From the NCBI RefSeq assembly GCF_022808855.1, contig NZ_JAKZLF010000009.1:1-64000 (forward strand): a DNA stretch of 64,000 nucleotides, read 5' to 3'. Under the pieces are notes generated by a model that did not search any database, had not been told where the DNA came from, and saw nothing but the letters and a program-made list of their open reading frames with translations. This DNA comes from Anaeromyxobacter soli. GTDB taxonomy: Bacteria; Myxococcota; Myxococcia; Myxococcales; Anaeromyxobacteraceae. Of the stretch, positions 45,742 to 56,485 are shown in pieces; position 1 is the first letter of the stretch; each line of letters begins with the position of its first letter. Both the position numbers and the translations under genes were made by a program.

Positions 45742-45893
45742 CGGGCCGGGAACTCCAGCAGGTCGGTTCTACACCCAACGCTCGCCGCAGCGCGTTCGGC
45801 GTTCGCGGTCCGGAGGCCCCGTCGCGAGCACCGGGATCGCAATCGGTATGGACCGGGGCCCCCCGACAGCGGCCCCGAGCGATCCCTTTCCGA

Positions 45894-48800
45894 TCAGTAT
45901 TCCTTCTGCCAGTTCACGCTGGCCTCGCCCGCGCGGGCGTCCCCGTAGCTGCCGTTGACGTTCCAGCGCTTCGAGAGCTGATACTCGAGGTCCACCTGGT
46001 TGGAGTTCTCCCCGCGCAAGGGGTCCGCTCCGATCCTGCCGGTGAAGCCCACGTAGAAGCGGTCGTTGACGTAGGTGCCGGCCTCGAGCTTCGTGCCTGC
46101 GACGCCGCTGTCACCCGCCTCGATGGAGAGGACGTCGAGCGGGAGCTTGCTGGAGAGCGTCGTCTTGAGCTGGGAGGCCGCGAAGGAGCCCACGAGCGAG
46201 GCGGCCTCTCCCGAGGTCGACGTCTTCCCCGTCCCCCGGTGCAGAGACGTGTGGCCCGTCGCGAGCAGCGTGTAGATCTCCGTCTCCGGAAGCGGCGGCT
46301 CCGAGGTCGGCAGCAGCTGCAGCTTGCTGGGCTCGCCTCGCACGTCGAGGTGCACCGTCACCTGCTCGATCTCGTTCTTGTAGATGGCGGAGACGTTCAG
46401 GCCCGGCGCCATCGCCGGCCCCTTGAAGGACACCTTCGAGTCGCGCTGCAGGTCGAAGCGCCGCCCGAACACCTCGAGCCGCCCCCGGATCACGTTCAGG
46501 TCCCCGAAGAGCTTCGGCTCCGAGGCGTATTCGATGCGAAAGCCGTCGGAGAATCCGAGCTCCATGTTCACGTCGTTGCCCTTGACCCACAGGTTTCTCT
46601 GAGCATTCACGAGGACGGTGAGCTGCGTCCCCGCGCGCCCCGAGCCGGTCGATCCCGTCCCTGCTTCCCGCGAGGCAACCAGCCCCGTCTCGCCGCTCGC
46701 TCCCGCTGGCGCCTTGCGCTTCGTGCCACGGACCGGCTTCCCGTTCATCGTCAAGACGACGTCCAGAGGATCGTCCAGCTTCTGCAAGTCCTTTCGTTGC
46801 ACGTCGGGGAGGACCACGTGCGCCTCGGGGATGTTGAGGTTCCTGATGGTCACGTCGGTGGGGGAGACGTTGCCGTCCGCCGTGCTCCGGAGCGACAGCG
46901 TCGCGGCGACCTGCCCCTGGGTCACCACGGGGAACTTGTCCAGAGCTGCCTCGGCGTGAAGCTTGAACGCCTTGCTGCCGGTCCGCGTGGCCTGCGCCGA
47001 GAGCTTCGCGGTGCCGCCTCCGGCCGTGGCGGACAGGTCCTGTAGCTCGATGCGGTCGTTGTCTCCCCTTGCCAGCAGGTGAACCTTCGTGAACTCGCCG
47101 TTCTCTCGGGTGAAGACGAGGCCATCCTTCCACTCGAGCCGTCCATTCACCGTCGGCGCGCCCATCGTCCCGCTCACGCGGGCATCCGCGTACACGAGCC
47201 CGCCCACCTTCTCCACGGCGCCGCTCAGGTTCGAGAGGAAGGCCGGGTCGAAGTCCTTCGCCCGGAGTGTCGCGACCACCGGCGCCGTATCGAGCCGCTC
47301 CGTCCGACCCACGGCGGGGTAGGAAAGGTCCACGTGTGCGGTGGCCGCGACGTGCAGCGCGCCACCGTTCTTCGACGTCAGCGACAGGTCGAGCATCTCC
47401 TTCGCATCCGCATAGTCCAGCGCGACCACCACCTGTCCGTCGGGTCCAGTCTCGGCGCCGAGCCCATCCACACGCATCCGAAGGGTCAGCCGCGGGTCGT
47501 GGAGGGTGCCGCTCAAGCCGAGCCGCCCCGTGAGCGTGCCGCGAACTCGAGGAGGGGCCTGCGCAGGGTCCTCGTTCGCCGGCTGAGCCGCGGCTTGAAC
47601 CTCGGACAAGGAGAGCGGACCGAGGTTCGCTTCCAGTGAGAGCGGCGTCCCTGCCAGGCGGCTGCTGTCCTGTAGCTGTTTCGGATCGGCGCGGACGCGC
47701 GCCCTGGCCGTGAAGATGGACTTTCGCTCCCGCTCGGCCCGGACCTCGGCCTGAAGCTCGTCTCCGAGCTGGAGACGCAAGAGGGCATCGAGCGGCGTCA
47801 CGCCCCGCGTCGCGAGGCCTCGCCCGCGAATGGAGACCTCACCGCGAGGAGTCCTGGCCGAGCCGGTCACGTGCACCCGCGCGCTCAGCGTGCCATCCAG
47901 CGGGCGGTCACTCACTCCGGCCTCGGCGAGGAGCTTCAGCGGAACCTCGCGGACGTCCGCCTCGAGCCGGACCTCGGCCGCCATGAGCGCGGTTAGCGTG
48001 GGCGGCTGGCGGATCAGCTGGCCGAGCGTGAACGGCGTCGCGAGCTCGATGAAGCTCTTCTCTCCCTCCATCCCCAGGTCCACGCGCAGCCCGAGCCGGC
48101 CGTCGTCTGCGCTCTTCGCGACGACGTCGAGCTCCGAGGCCGCGAGCTGCTTCACCCGCAGCCTGCGGCCCTCGAGCGCGACCTTCAGCCTGGGGTCGTC
48201 CGCCGTCCCTCTCAGCGAGACCTCCGCCGAGACGAGCCCGGAGATCGGCTTCTCGATACCGAGCTTCCGCAGCGATTCGTCGAGGCGCAGCTCGGCCATC
48301 CGGATGTCCACGTTCACGGGGACGTGCCGCCCCTCCTGAAGCGCCTTCACGGGGACGTCGAAGGCGCCGGTCAGCCTGATCCCTTCGCCATTTGCGGCGA
48401 GCGTTCCCTTCGCCTGGTCCTTGGCGTACGACGCATCCAGGTGAAGCTCGACGTCGTGATAGCTCTTGAAGCGCCCGCCCCGAAGGTCGACCCGCGCCTT
48501 CGCCTCCGGCTTCGAGCTCGGGCCGCTCACACGCGCCTCCAGATCCAGGACCCCGCCCACCGCGAGCGCAGGGTCGACGAGGGCCTTCGGGAGCCTCCCG
48601 AGATCGAGCGAGCGGAGATCGAGTGACGCGTCGAGCTTCGTTCCGCGCTTCAGCATCCTGAACGAGATGGCCTCCTGACCGGACCTCAAGGTCAACGGCG
48701 AGACCGAGAGCAAGCCGGCGCGAGACTCGAGCCGGACCGGCGCGACGAGGGACCACTGGGCCTCCGGGTAACCCAGCGACAGCGCCGTCAACGTCCCACC

Positions 48801-50524
48801 GCGCCCATCCCGGGAGAGCGTGGCCTGCGCACGGAGGCTCAGCTCCGCGTAGCCGTGCACGGCCGCGTCCAGCGTGAGGTCCTGGCGACGCCCCTCCACC
48901 GCGAGGTGCACCGCCCGGAACACCTTCCCGGGCGAGAGCGCCAGCCTCCTCGCGGCGAGGCGCGTCCTCACCCCGGTCGGCGCCTTCAAGTCCGGAACGT
49001 TCAGGTCGAGCGCGAGACCGGCCACCGTGCTCTTCTGATACGCGAGAAACGGAAAGCCGCCGTGCGCCGTGATCGATGGGTGCTCGACCGAACCCCCGAT
49101 CGCGAAGCCCATTGATCCGCGGCCCTTCATGGAGCGCGCTCCGGGGCCGACGAGCTTGCCCAGCGTCCGGCCGAATGCCTCGAGGTCTCTGGCCACGAGC
49201 TTTCCACCCAAGGCCAGCCGCTCCTTTCGTCCTTGCCCTCTCGCCTCGATCCGCAGTCCGGGCACGTTGACCAGCAGCTCGGAGAGCTGCAGCTCGCCAT
49301 CGTTCGCCGAAGCCAGCACGCGCACCGGACCCATGGTCTCCCCTGCCATCGACGAGGGGGGCACGGTCAGCTCCAGCCGGCCGGCCATATCCTCGAGAGA
49401 GGTTCCTCCCCCCGACGCGACCAGGTTCAGCGCCACGTCGGACGAGGGACCGCCGCGGAAGAGCTCGCTCAGATCCACGTGGCGAACCGTCACCGTCGCC
49501 TCGTGGAGGGTCTTCGCCACGAGGTCGAGCGTCACGTCCGCCCGCACCGTCGCCGAGGCGGCCCTGGCGTCGAGGCGGAGAGAGAGCGCATCGCCCTTCC
49601 GAACGGCCTTCGCCGAGAGCGAGGCGTCCGCGCGGAGCGGGTAGCCCGGAGAGAAGGCGTCGGCGATCTCCGGCGGGATGACGAGCGACTCGATCTGGAC
49701 GTCCGCGGTGGTCTCGCTCTCGACGTGCGCCATGGCTACGAGCCTCGCGGTCCCGAGCTCGAGCCCGAGCCGCGCGTCCTTCCGTTCACCCGCGCCCGTG
49801 GCGTGGAGGCTCAGGTGAAAGGGACCCTCGAAGGGAGCCGCGACGCCGGCCGTGATCTCCAGCTGCGCGCGGAGCGCATCTCCAACGAGCGAGGCCGAGC
49901 CGCTTGCTCCCAGGTCGTCCAGGTGGACGTGACGGGACGCATCCGGGGAGCGCTGCACGACGTCGATGACGCCGTGGACGATCCGGAGGTCCTCCACCAC
50001 GAAGCCCAGGCTGCCTTCTGGCTCTCCCCCTCGGGCTCGGGCGTCGGGTTCCGCGCCGCGATCGCCCGCTGAAGGTTGCTCCCGCGCTCATCCTGGCGGA
50101 GTTGAAGCTCCGGCCGGTCGAGGCGGACGAGCGTCACGTCGATGCGCTTGTGGACGAGCTCAGCAAGCCGGAGGCGAACCTCGAGCTCGGAGACCCGCGC
50201 GACGATCCCGCCATCCGGCTCGCGGAGCACCACCCCCTGGAGGATCAGGTGCCCGCCGCGAAGCGAGAGCTCTCGAACGGTGAGCGTGCCCTCGATGGCG
50301 GCGTTCGCCTGCTCGAGGACGATCCTTCGAAGCCGCTCTCCCCCTGCCGGCGTCGCGAGGTATGCGAGCGCGCCCAGCACGAGGACGAGCACGACGCCGA
50401 CGAGCGACAGGGCCCCGATCCCCAGCCGCCACAGCCACCGGCGCCGCCGCGTGCTCCGTGGCTCGCCGCTCCTCGACGTCCCTGAGGCCAAGCTCCGCCC
50501 CTTCGCCCGAACAGAACCGTTCAT
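45894..50524 (-). CDS. tamB: TamB-like translocation and assembly protein, frameshifted
   Basis: About 1543 residues if one base is restored. N-terminal transmembrane anchor (LGIGALSLVGVVLVLVLGALAYL) and AsmA-like start, long repetitive beta domain, and C-terminal TamB/DUF490 domain (NSNQVDLEYQLSKRWNVNGSYGDAR). With TamA it bridges the inner and outer membrane for lipid or barrel-protein transport. The frame from ATG 50524 is lost near a run of five C (50026-50030 on the plus strand, G5 on the coding strand): PEPEG...QKAAW leads into the rest in the -1 frame, and GFVVEDLRIVHG continues to 45894. One extra G would repair it. This may be a true mutation, slippage or a sequence error. tamA is 81 nt upstream. 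Confidence 0.85.
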
Positions 50525-50605
50525 TCATACGTTAGGGGCGCGGGGTCCCGGCCGGAACCGCGGCGAGCGCGTGGGGGCCAGCCCGGCCGGCGGGCGTGCG
50601 TCGCG

Positions 50606-52669
50606 CTAGAAGGCCTCTCCGATGGAGATGTGGATGACGCACGGGCCCTCGGGGGCTCCGGCGCTGGGTCCCCTTCCGATCCCGAAGCAGCTCGACCGCC
50701 TCGGGTAGCTGAGCGATGTACCGGGCGATTGAACCACCGCCAGCGGCGGGCCGATGTCCGGGCGGTAGCCGAGGTCCAGCCTGATCGGGCCGACGGGGGT
50801 CCGGTACCGGAGGCCACCACCGAAGGCGAGCAGCATGTCGTCGCGAAAGGCCCTGGCGCGAATGTGCTCGCGCGTGACGAAGCCCGCGTCGACGAACGCC
50901 GCCAGCACCAGGGCGCCGGTGAGACCGTAGCGAACCTCGAACGACGACTCGAACAGGCCGTTGCCGCCGATCGGTACGGTGTAGCCGGAGGTCGGGGACC
51001 CGGGCCGAGGAACGACGAACTGGGGAGAGAGCCTGCGGTTGTTGAAGCCGCGCATTCCGTTCCCGCCGGAGAAGAAGCGGGAGACGATGGGGCTCGCCGT
51101 GTCGCCCCCGCTGCTGGGGATGAGCGTCCCCACCTTCAGCCGCGCGGCGAACGTCAGCTTGTCGCGCTCGAGGAAGGACAGGTAGCCGCGGGCCTCGGGG
51201 ATGATGCGGAAGTACGAGAAGCTGCCGCCCAGGATTCCGCCACCTTCCTGGAACGCCAGGGCGAGGTAGTAGCCGCGGTGGGGCTCCTGGCGGTCATCTC
51301 GCTCGTCCCACTCGACGAGCTCCTCCGCGTAGGAGAGGACGCAGTTCTCGGGGCAACCGAAGAGCAGCGTCGGTGCGCCGCCGGCCAGCTGGGCGGACCC
51401 GGACTCGAGCCGATACAGCTCGAGGTTGTAGGAGGTCGTGATGGACAGGTTGATCGTCGGCGCGTAGACCACGCCCGCCTTCGCGCGACCGCCGTAGTAG
51501 CGGTAGGCGGGCTCGATCCCCCGCTCCGCGGTGAGCTTGCCGTCGAGCTTCAGGTCGCGGAAGAAGAACCTGGGCTGCTCGAGCTCCGCGCCGAGGCTCC
51601 CCACCACGCCGCTCTGGGCGCCCGACGCGCTCGTCGCATAGAACGTCGGGATCCAGGCGTAGCCGACCACGGCGTCGAGCGTCAGCTTGCGCAGAGATCC
51701 CAGGAAGTCGCGGTCGACGTAGGTCGACTTCACGCGGGCCTCCTGGCTCGTCTGGTCCACCGCGATGCCGCCCCCGACACTGAGCGTGTGGAAGCGAGAC
51801 TCCTGGGCGTCCACCTGCATCGGGACGGTGAGCGTCCCTGGGTCGGGCTCCCCGGGGCTCACCTTCACGGCCCCGAACACTCCCATCCTGAAGACGCGCG
51901 CCTCCGCGACGCTCTGCGCCTTCAAGGAGTACCAGTCGCCCGGCGTCGTGTCCGCCGCGGCCTGCTCGGTGACACGCCAGGGCGGGACACGCGAGGGCGT
52001 GTGCTCCCTCACGGACAGCGCGCCGAACCGGTATCGCGGACCGTGGTCGACGCTGACCCTGACATCGGCTGCGCGGGTGTCGAGGCCCACCTCGACCTCG
52101 CCCTGCACCGTGGCCGCGGCGTAGCCCTGCTCTCGAAGCGTGTGGAGGAGCTTCTCCTTCAGCCCCTCCCAGCGATCCACGATGAAGATCTGACCTGCCT
52201 CGAGCCCGACCTGGTCGCGCAGCAGCTTCCGGTCCTTCTCCGGGAGATCGTCGAGCCCCAGGAGGTCGACCGAGCGGATGCGCGTCGGCTCGCCCTCCTC
52301 GACCGTGGCGCGGACGTCCACCGCCTTGCGCCCGCGGGGCTTCACCTCGGTGGCGGTGACCTTCGCCTGGTAGTAGCCCTGCGCCCGATAGAACTTCTCG
52401 ATGCGCCGGAGGTCCGTCTTCCACGCGCTCTCGTCGAAGTATTGCTTCTTGGAGAAGGGGACCCAGCTGTTCTCCGCGGTGAGGAGACGCTTCTTGATGT
52501 CCCCCTCCTCGAGTTTCCTCGCGCCCTCGATACGCACCGAGTGCACCTCCGGCCCCTCCCGCCTTCCCCCCGTCGCGCAGCCCATGGCCAGGACCACGGC
52601 CACCACCCGCCAGATCCGTCGTCGCTCGACCATCCACACAAGCTTTGTCGCGCACGGTCGCGCGCTCAT
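50606..52669 (-). CDS. tamA: TamA/BamA-family outer membrane protein
   Basis: 687 residues from ATG 52669, which has GGAG 6 nt upstream; an ATG at 52633 gives a shorter, more typical signal peptide. The signal segment is IWRVVAVVLAMGC. POTRA domains (about 50-290: HSVRIEGARKLEEGDIKKRL, VRSVDLLGL-like and RFGALSVREHT repeats) precede a 16-strand Omp85 barrel (about 310-687) with the typical RFFSGGNGMRGFNNRRLSP and GLRYRTPVGPIRLDLGYRPD. It works with TamB in the same operon. Outer membrane. Confidence 0.92.
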   Translation of the reverse strand: MSARPCATKLVWMVERRRIWRVVAVVLAMGCATGGRREGPEVHSVRIEGARKLEEGDIKKRLLTAENSWVPFSKKQYFDESAWKTDLRRIEKFYRAQGYYQAKVTATEVKPRGRKAVDVRATVEEGEPTRIRSVDLLGLDDLPEKDRKLLRDQVGLEAGQIFIVDRWEGLKEKLLHTLREQGYAAATVQGEVEVGLDTRAADVRVSVDHGPRYRFGALSVREHTPSRVPPWRVTEQAAADTTPGDWYSLKAQSVAEARVFRMGVFGAVKVSPGEPDPGTLTVPMQVDAQESRFHTLSVGGGIAVDQTSQEARVKSTYVDRDFLGSLRKLTLDAVVGYAWIPTFYATSASGAQSGVVGSLGAELEQPRFFFRDLKLDGKLTAERGIEPAYRYYGGRAKAGVVYAPTINLSITTSYNLELYRLESGSAQLAGGAPTLLFGCPENCVLSYAEELVEWDERDDRQEPHRGYYLALAFQEGGGILGGSFSYFRIIPEARGYLSFLERDKLTFAARLKVGTLIPSSGGDTASPIVSRFFSGGNGMRGFNNRRLSPQFVVPRPGSPTSGYTVPIGGNGLFESSFEVRYGLTGALVLAAFVDAGFVTREHIRARAFRDDMLLAFGGGLRYRTPVGPIRLDLGYRPDIGPPLAVVQSPGTSLSYPRRSSCFGIGRGPSAGAPEGPCVIHISIGEAF

Positions 52670-52831
52670 GCCCCACTCCAGGACACCCGTTCTCGTTTCC
52701 GACTCGGATGGATTCGTTCGGCGAACCCGTGTTTTGACCGTGCAAACGCGCGCGCCGTGAGTGAAGAACGGACCTGTCCCGAAGGATCGGGACTCCGTGG
52801 CGACGCGGATGCGCGTCGGAAGGAGGAGCAC

Positions 52832-54094
52832 GTGGCGCATGCGCTCGGCGCGAAGGGTGTGCTCACTCCGCTCGACGGCCTGCTCCCTGACCTGGAGCGG
52901 CTCTACACCGACCTCCACGCGCACCCCGAGCTCTCGATGCAGGAGACCCGGACGGCGGGCATCGCGGCGGAGCGGCTTCGCGCGGCGGGCTACGAGGTGA
53001 CGGCGGGCCTCGGGAAGACCGGCGTGGTCGGCCTGCTGCGCAACGGCGACGGCCCCACCGTCATGCTGCGCGCCGACATGGACGCGCTGCCCGTCGAGGA
53101 GCTGACGGGGTTGCCCTACGCGAGCAAGGCCACGTCCACCGACCGCGACGGCAAGGTCGTCCCGGTGATGCACGCCTGCGGCCACGACGTGCACGTCGCC
53201 TGGCTGGCGGGCGCGGCCACCCTGTTCGGCCGCGCGCGCGAGGCGTGGCGGGGGACGCTGCTCGCGGTCTTCCAGCCGGCGGAGGAGATCGCCGCGGGCG
53301 CCCAGGCGATGATCGACGACGGGCTCTTCACCCGGTTTCCGAAGCCGGCCGTCGTCCTCGGGCAGCACGTCATGGTCGGCTCCGCGGGCGTCCTCGGCTG
53401 GCGCGCCGGCGTCATGACCTCCGCCGGCGACAGCCTCCAGATCCGGCTCTTCGGGCGCGGGGCCCACGGGTCGATGCCCCAGGCGAGCATCGACCCCGTG
53501 GTGATGGCGGCGGCGACCGTCCTCCGCCTCCAGACCATCGTCTCCCGGGAGCTCGCCGCGACCGAGGCCGCCGTCGTGACCATCGGCGCGCTGCAGGCGG
53601 GCACGAAGGAGAACGTCATCCCCGAGGACGCCGTCATCAAGCTGAACGTCCGCACCTTCGACGAGGGCGTCCGCGCTCGCGTGCTCGCCGCCATCGCGCG
53701 GATCGTGAACGCGGAGGCCGCGGCGTCCGGGGCGCCCCGGCCGCCGGAGCTCACGCCGCTCGACCGCTACGGAGCCGTCCGGAACGACCCGGAGGCGACG
53801 CGCCGCGTGGTCGCGTCGTTCCAGCGGACCTTCCCCGCCGAACGCGTGCGAGAGGTGGAGCCGACGTCGGCGAGCGAGGACTTCGGCTGCTTCGGCGCGG
53901 AGTGGCACGTGCCGTCGGTGTTCTGGTTCGTGGGTGGCACCGATCCCGAGGCGTACCGGCGGGCCCGGGACGCGGGCCGGTTGGGCGACCTTCCGACCAA
54001 CCACAACCCGCGCTTCGCGCCGGTCCTGCACCCGACCCTGCGCACGGGCGTGGAGGCGGCGGTCGCCGCCGCGATGGCCTGGCTCTCGCCGTGA
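52832..54094 (+). CDS. M20 family metal-dependent amidohydrolase
   Basis: 420 residues from GTG 52832, chosen because AGGAGG lies 6 nt upstream. M20D/hippurate-hydrolase family. Zinc-site blocks: MHACGHDVHVAWL, PAEEIAAGAQAM with the catalytic Glu pair, GQHVM and SEDFGCFG. The dimerisation domain has GAHGSMPQASIDPV. It hydrolyses N-acyl amino acids or similar amides. The substrate is not known. Cytosolic. Divergent from tamA. Confidence 0.92.
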   Translation: MAHALGAKGVLTPLDGLLPDLERLYTDLHAHPELSMQETRTAGIAAERLRAAGYEVTAGLGKTGVVGLLRNGDGPTVMLRADMDALPVEELTGLPYASKATSTDRDGKVVPVMHACGHDVHVAWLAGAATLFGRAREAWRGTLLAVFQPAEEIAAGAQAMIDDGLFTRFPKPAVVLGQHVMVGSAGVLGWRAGVMTSAGDSLQIRLFGRGAHGSMPQASIDPVVMAAATVLRLQTIVSRELAATEAAVVTIGALQAGTKENVIPEDAVIKLNVRTFDEGVRARVLAAIARIVNAEAAASGAPRPPELTPLDRYGAVRNDPEATRRVVASFQRTFPAERVREVEPTSASEDFGCFGAEWHVPSVFWFVGGTDPEAYRRARDAGRLGDLPTNHNPRFAPVLHPTLRTGVEAAVAAAMAWLSP

Positions 54095-54143
54095 ACACCG
54101 CGCTCGCGGCAGGGTTCTGAGTCAGGCGGCGACCCTGGCGCGG

Positions 54144-55025
54144 TCAGGCGGACCGTGCCGGGCCCGTGTCGCGCATCAGGATCTCCTGCGCCACGCTCGC
54201 GACGAGCAGCCCGCTGCGATCGAACACGAGCCCGCGCGCGAGCCCCCGCGCGGACTGCGCGGACGGAGAGTCCATTGTGTAGAGGAGCCACTCGTCGACG
54301 CGCGCCTGGCGATGAAACCAGAGCGCGTGGTCGAGCGAGGCGACGATCATCGACGGCTGCCACCAACTCCTGCCGTGTGGCCGCAGCGGCGCGCCCGCCA
54401 GCGTCGAGTCCGATGCGTACGCGAGGATGCACCGGTGCAGGTGGGGATCGTCTGGAAGGCGGTCGACGGCGCGGAACCAGGCGGCCTGGCGCGGCTCACC
54501 GTGGACGCGGCGGAGGGGGTTCTGCGGCTCGACGGGCCGGAACTCGATCGCCCCGGGAGTGCGCATCGCCTCGGCGGTCTGCGGCGGCACGGGGCCCGCG
54601 TCGGCGAGCCAGCGCTCGACCAGCTCGCTGTGGCTCGCGAGCGCCTCCGGCGGCGGCACCTCCGGCATGGACGTGGCGTGCTCGAGGCCGGGCTCCGGCT
54701 TCTGGAACGACGCGATCATGGAGAGGATGGGCCGCCCGTGCTGGATGGCCTGGACGCGTCGCGCGGAGAAGCTCCGCCCGTCGCGGATCCGATCCACCTG
54801 GTAGACGATGGGCGCGGTCACGTCGCCGGGCAGCAGGAAGTAGGCATGGAGCGAGTGCGGCGGGCGACCGTCCACGGTGCGCTCCGCCGCCACCAGCGCC
54901 TGGCTGATCACCTGTCCCCCGAAGACCCGGGGCGAGCCGAGGTGTCTCGACTCGCCCCGGAAGAGGTTCACCTCCAGCTGCTCCAGATCGAGCTGCCGGA
55001 TGAGCGCGCTCAGCGACGGGTCCAT
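54144..55025 (-). CDS. tesB: acyl-CoA thioesterase II
   Basis: 293 residues with the double hot-dog fold. N-terminal FRGESRHLGSPRVFGGQVISQAL and VHSLHAYFLLPGD-type (PHSLHAYFLLPGD) blocks, and the catalytic Asp in LAYASDSTLAGAPL. HALWFHRQARVDEWLLY is the C-terminal signature. It hydrolyses medium/long acyl-CoA to free fatty acid and CoA. Length matches E. coli TesB (286). Confidence 0.95.
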   Translation of the reverse strand: MDPSLSALIRQLDLEQLEVNLFRGESRHLGSPRVFGGQVISQALVAAERTVDGRPPHSLHAYFLLPGDVTAPIVYQVDRIRDGRSFSARRVQAIQHGRPILSMIASFQKPEPGLEHATSMPEVPPPEALASHSELVERWLADAGPVPPQTAEAMRTPGAIEFRPVEPQNPLRRVHGEPRQAAWFRAVDRLPDDPHLHRCILAYASDSTLAGAPLRPHGRSWWQPSMIVASLDHALWFHRQARVDEWLLYTMDSPSAQSARGLARGLVFDRSGLLVASVAQEILMRDTGPARSA

Positions 55026-55087
55026 TCGTCCTCTCCTTCCCCGGCGCCAAGCTTACTCGACACCGCGGGGATCGCGCCCGGAGAGGA

Positions 55088-55516
55088 TCAGCGAGGCCTG
55101 CCTCGCACGACCGCGGGGGTCCACGCGCGCCGGCGGCGCCCGAGCCGCTCCTCCGCGGTCTCGCCGTCGTAGGCCACCGGCACGGGGCGCTGGGTGAACG
55201 CCTCCCGCGCCTCGAGCACGTTCGCGTTGAGGGTCGCGTAGGTGGCCCCCTCGATCGTGCTCACCGCCGCGACGTACACGCCGCACGTACGGCAGACGAG
55301 GAAGTCCGCGGTGCGCAGACCGAAGCGGTAGCGAGAGACCTCCCCGGCGTCGCGGATCCGCACCTCGAGCGAGCCCGCCGGGTCCGACACCGCGATCGAA
55401 CCGTGCCGGCGGCAGAACGTACATCCGCACTCGCGCGGCGCGAGCGCCTCGGGCCGCTGCGACGTCTCGAACGTGACCTCGAGGTTGCCGCAGTGACATC
55501 GTCCTTCGAATCGCAT
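55088..55516 (-). CDS. GFA family (Mss4-like) zinc protein
   Basis: 142 residues. The zinc Cys are in CHCGN, CGCTFCRRHG and CRTCGVYV, the pattern of GFA domains. Family members were once called glutathione-dependent formaldehyde-activating enzymes, but most are of unknown role. ATG 55516 gives M-R-F-E-G-R-C-H-C-G. It lies 62 nt upstream of tesB on the same strand. Confidence 0.9.
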   Translation of the reverse strand: MRFEGRCHCGNLEVTFETSQRPEALAPRECGCTFCRRHGSIAVSDPAGSLEVRIRDAGEVSRYRFGLRTADFLVCRTCGVYVAAVSTIEGATYATLNANVLEAREAFTQRPVPVAYDGETAEERLGRRRRAWTPAVVRGRPR

Positions 55517-55546
55517 GAGAAGCTCAGCGCGCGTGAAGCGCCCCCG

Positions 55547-55741
55547 TCACGCCGTCTTCTTCCGCGTCGACGTCCGCACCCTGCGCAGCGCCTCGTCCGT
55601 GAGCGCGGTCATCGCTCCCGCGGCGGCGGTCAACGTCGTGGTCGCCGCGTTGAGCAGCGCGCGCGCCAGCTCCAGGAGCGCACCCCTGACGGCCTTGAGC
55701 TCGTCGAGCGCCGTGGACTCTCGTTTCGTCCTGGTTGCCAT
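55547..55741 (-). CDS. small basic helical protein
   Basis: 64 residues from ATG 55741, with GGGGAGGGC upstream. It is Ala/Leu/Thr-rich in the middle (LLELARALLNAATTTLTAAA) and ends in RTSTRKKTA. The amphipathic centre and basic ends resemble phasin or histone-like proteins, without a firm family. Same strand as the GFA gene, 30 nt before it. Confidence 0.6.
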   Translation of the reverse strand: MATRTKRESTALDELKAVRGALLELARALLNAATTTLTAAAGAMTALTDEALRRVRTSTRKKTA

Positions 55742-55930
55742 GGATCGCCCTCCCCTCTGCCTGCATATATGCGGACGCCGCACCGGCAGACCGAGGCGTT
55801 CAGGGCTGACACGAAGGAGCCTGCCTCCCGGGCGCACGCGCGCCGGCGACCTACTCGACGAGGTGCAGGCGCCGATGGAGCACTGCGGCTGCGGGGCCCC
55901 ATGACGGCGCTCGGCCTCGTCGACCTGGGC

Positions 55931-56230
55931 TCACGTCCGATGGTCGGCGCGCGTCGCTGCGGCGATCTTCGTGAAGAAGGCGGTGAACCCCACCCCGATG
56001 CCGATCACCGCCCCCACGACGAGCATCCACTGCACGGAGTGCCCCAGCCAGCGGTCGAGCCCATAGCCGAGGAGCGTGAAGACCGCGACGGAGGCGAGCA
56101 GCGTGCTCGACGCGGCCATGTACGGCTCGGCCTTCCGGTACCCCGCTGCGAGGCTCGAGAGCCCGCGCGCGGGGTCCGCCGCACCTCCACCGCCCGGCCC
56201 GCCGGTCGGGTCTCGCGCTCGCTGTGCCAT
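55931..56230 (-). CDS. AtpZ/AtpI-like small membrane protein
   Basis: 99 residues with two transmembrane helices (about 42-58 and 66-86: SSTLLASVAVFTLLGYGLD and MLVVGAVIGIGVGFTAFF). GYGLDRWLGHSVQWM matches the AtpZ/AtpI signature (GY.lD.wl...). AtpZ/AtpI help assemble the c-ring of F-ATPase and move Mg2+, usually next to atp genes. No atp genes are here, so it is an orphan copy. GAGGAGAG before the ATG decides the start. Confidence 0.8.
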   Translation of the reverse strand: MAQRARDPTGGPGGGGAADPARGLSSLAAGYRKAEPYMAASSTLLASVAVFTLLGYGLDRWLGHSVQWMLVVGAVIGIGVGFTAFFTKIAAATRADHRT

Positions 56231-56485
56231 TCGGTCTCTCCTCGACCGTCTCGACGTGGAGGTCAGCGGAGCGGTCCAGAGGCGGGAGTCGGACGCGGCT
56301 CGGCGCAGGGGCCGGATCGCCGAGCAGGACGTCAACGCTCGGTCGAGAGGAACGTAACGCCAGCGCGATTCCCGCGCGCGATTCCCCGAAACAGACGTCC
56401 GCACGGCCCATCTGACGGCCCTCGGGTCCATTACAGGGCTGGGGGCATCCGAACCTGCTACACAGCCGGTAGAGGACGGCGCCCC

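Noticed and set aside
45855-45876. GGGGCC/GGCCCC inverted repeat as the tamB terminator.
   Set aside because: The stem is only 6 bp and has no T tract; too weak to list as a feature.
50020-50035. Programmed -1 ribosomal frameshift in tamB.
   Set aside because: The slippery sequence is poor for tandem slippage (only the Gly codon can re-pair) and there is no obvious reason for it; an indel is simpler.
50630-52831. Long plus-strand open frame leading into the M20 gene.
   Set aside because: It is antisense to tamA; the M20 family domain and the AGGAGG ribosome-binding site both place the start at 52832.
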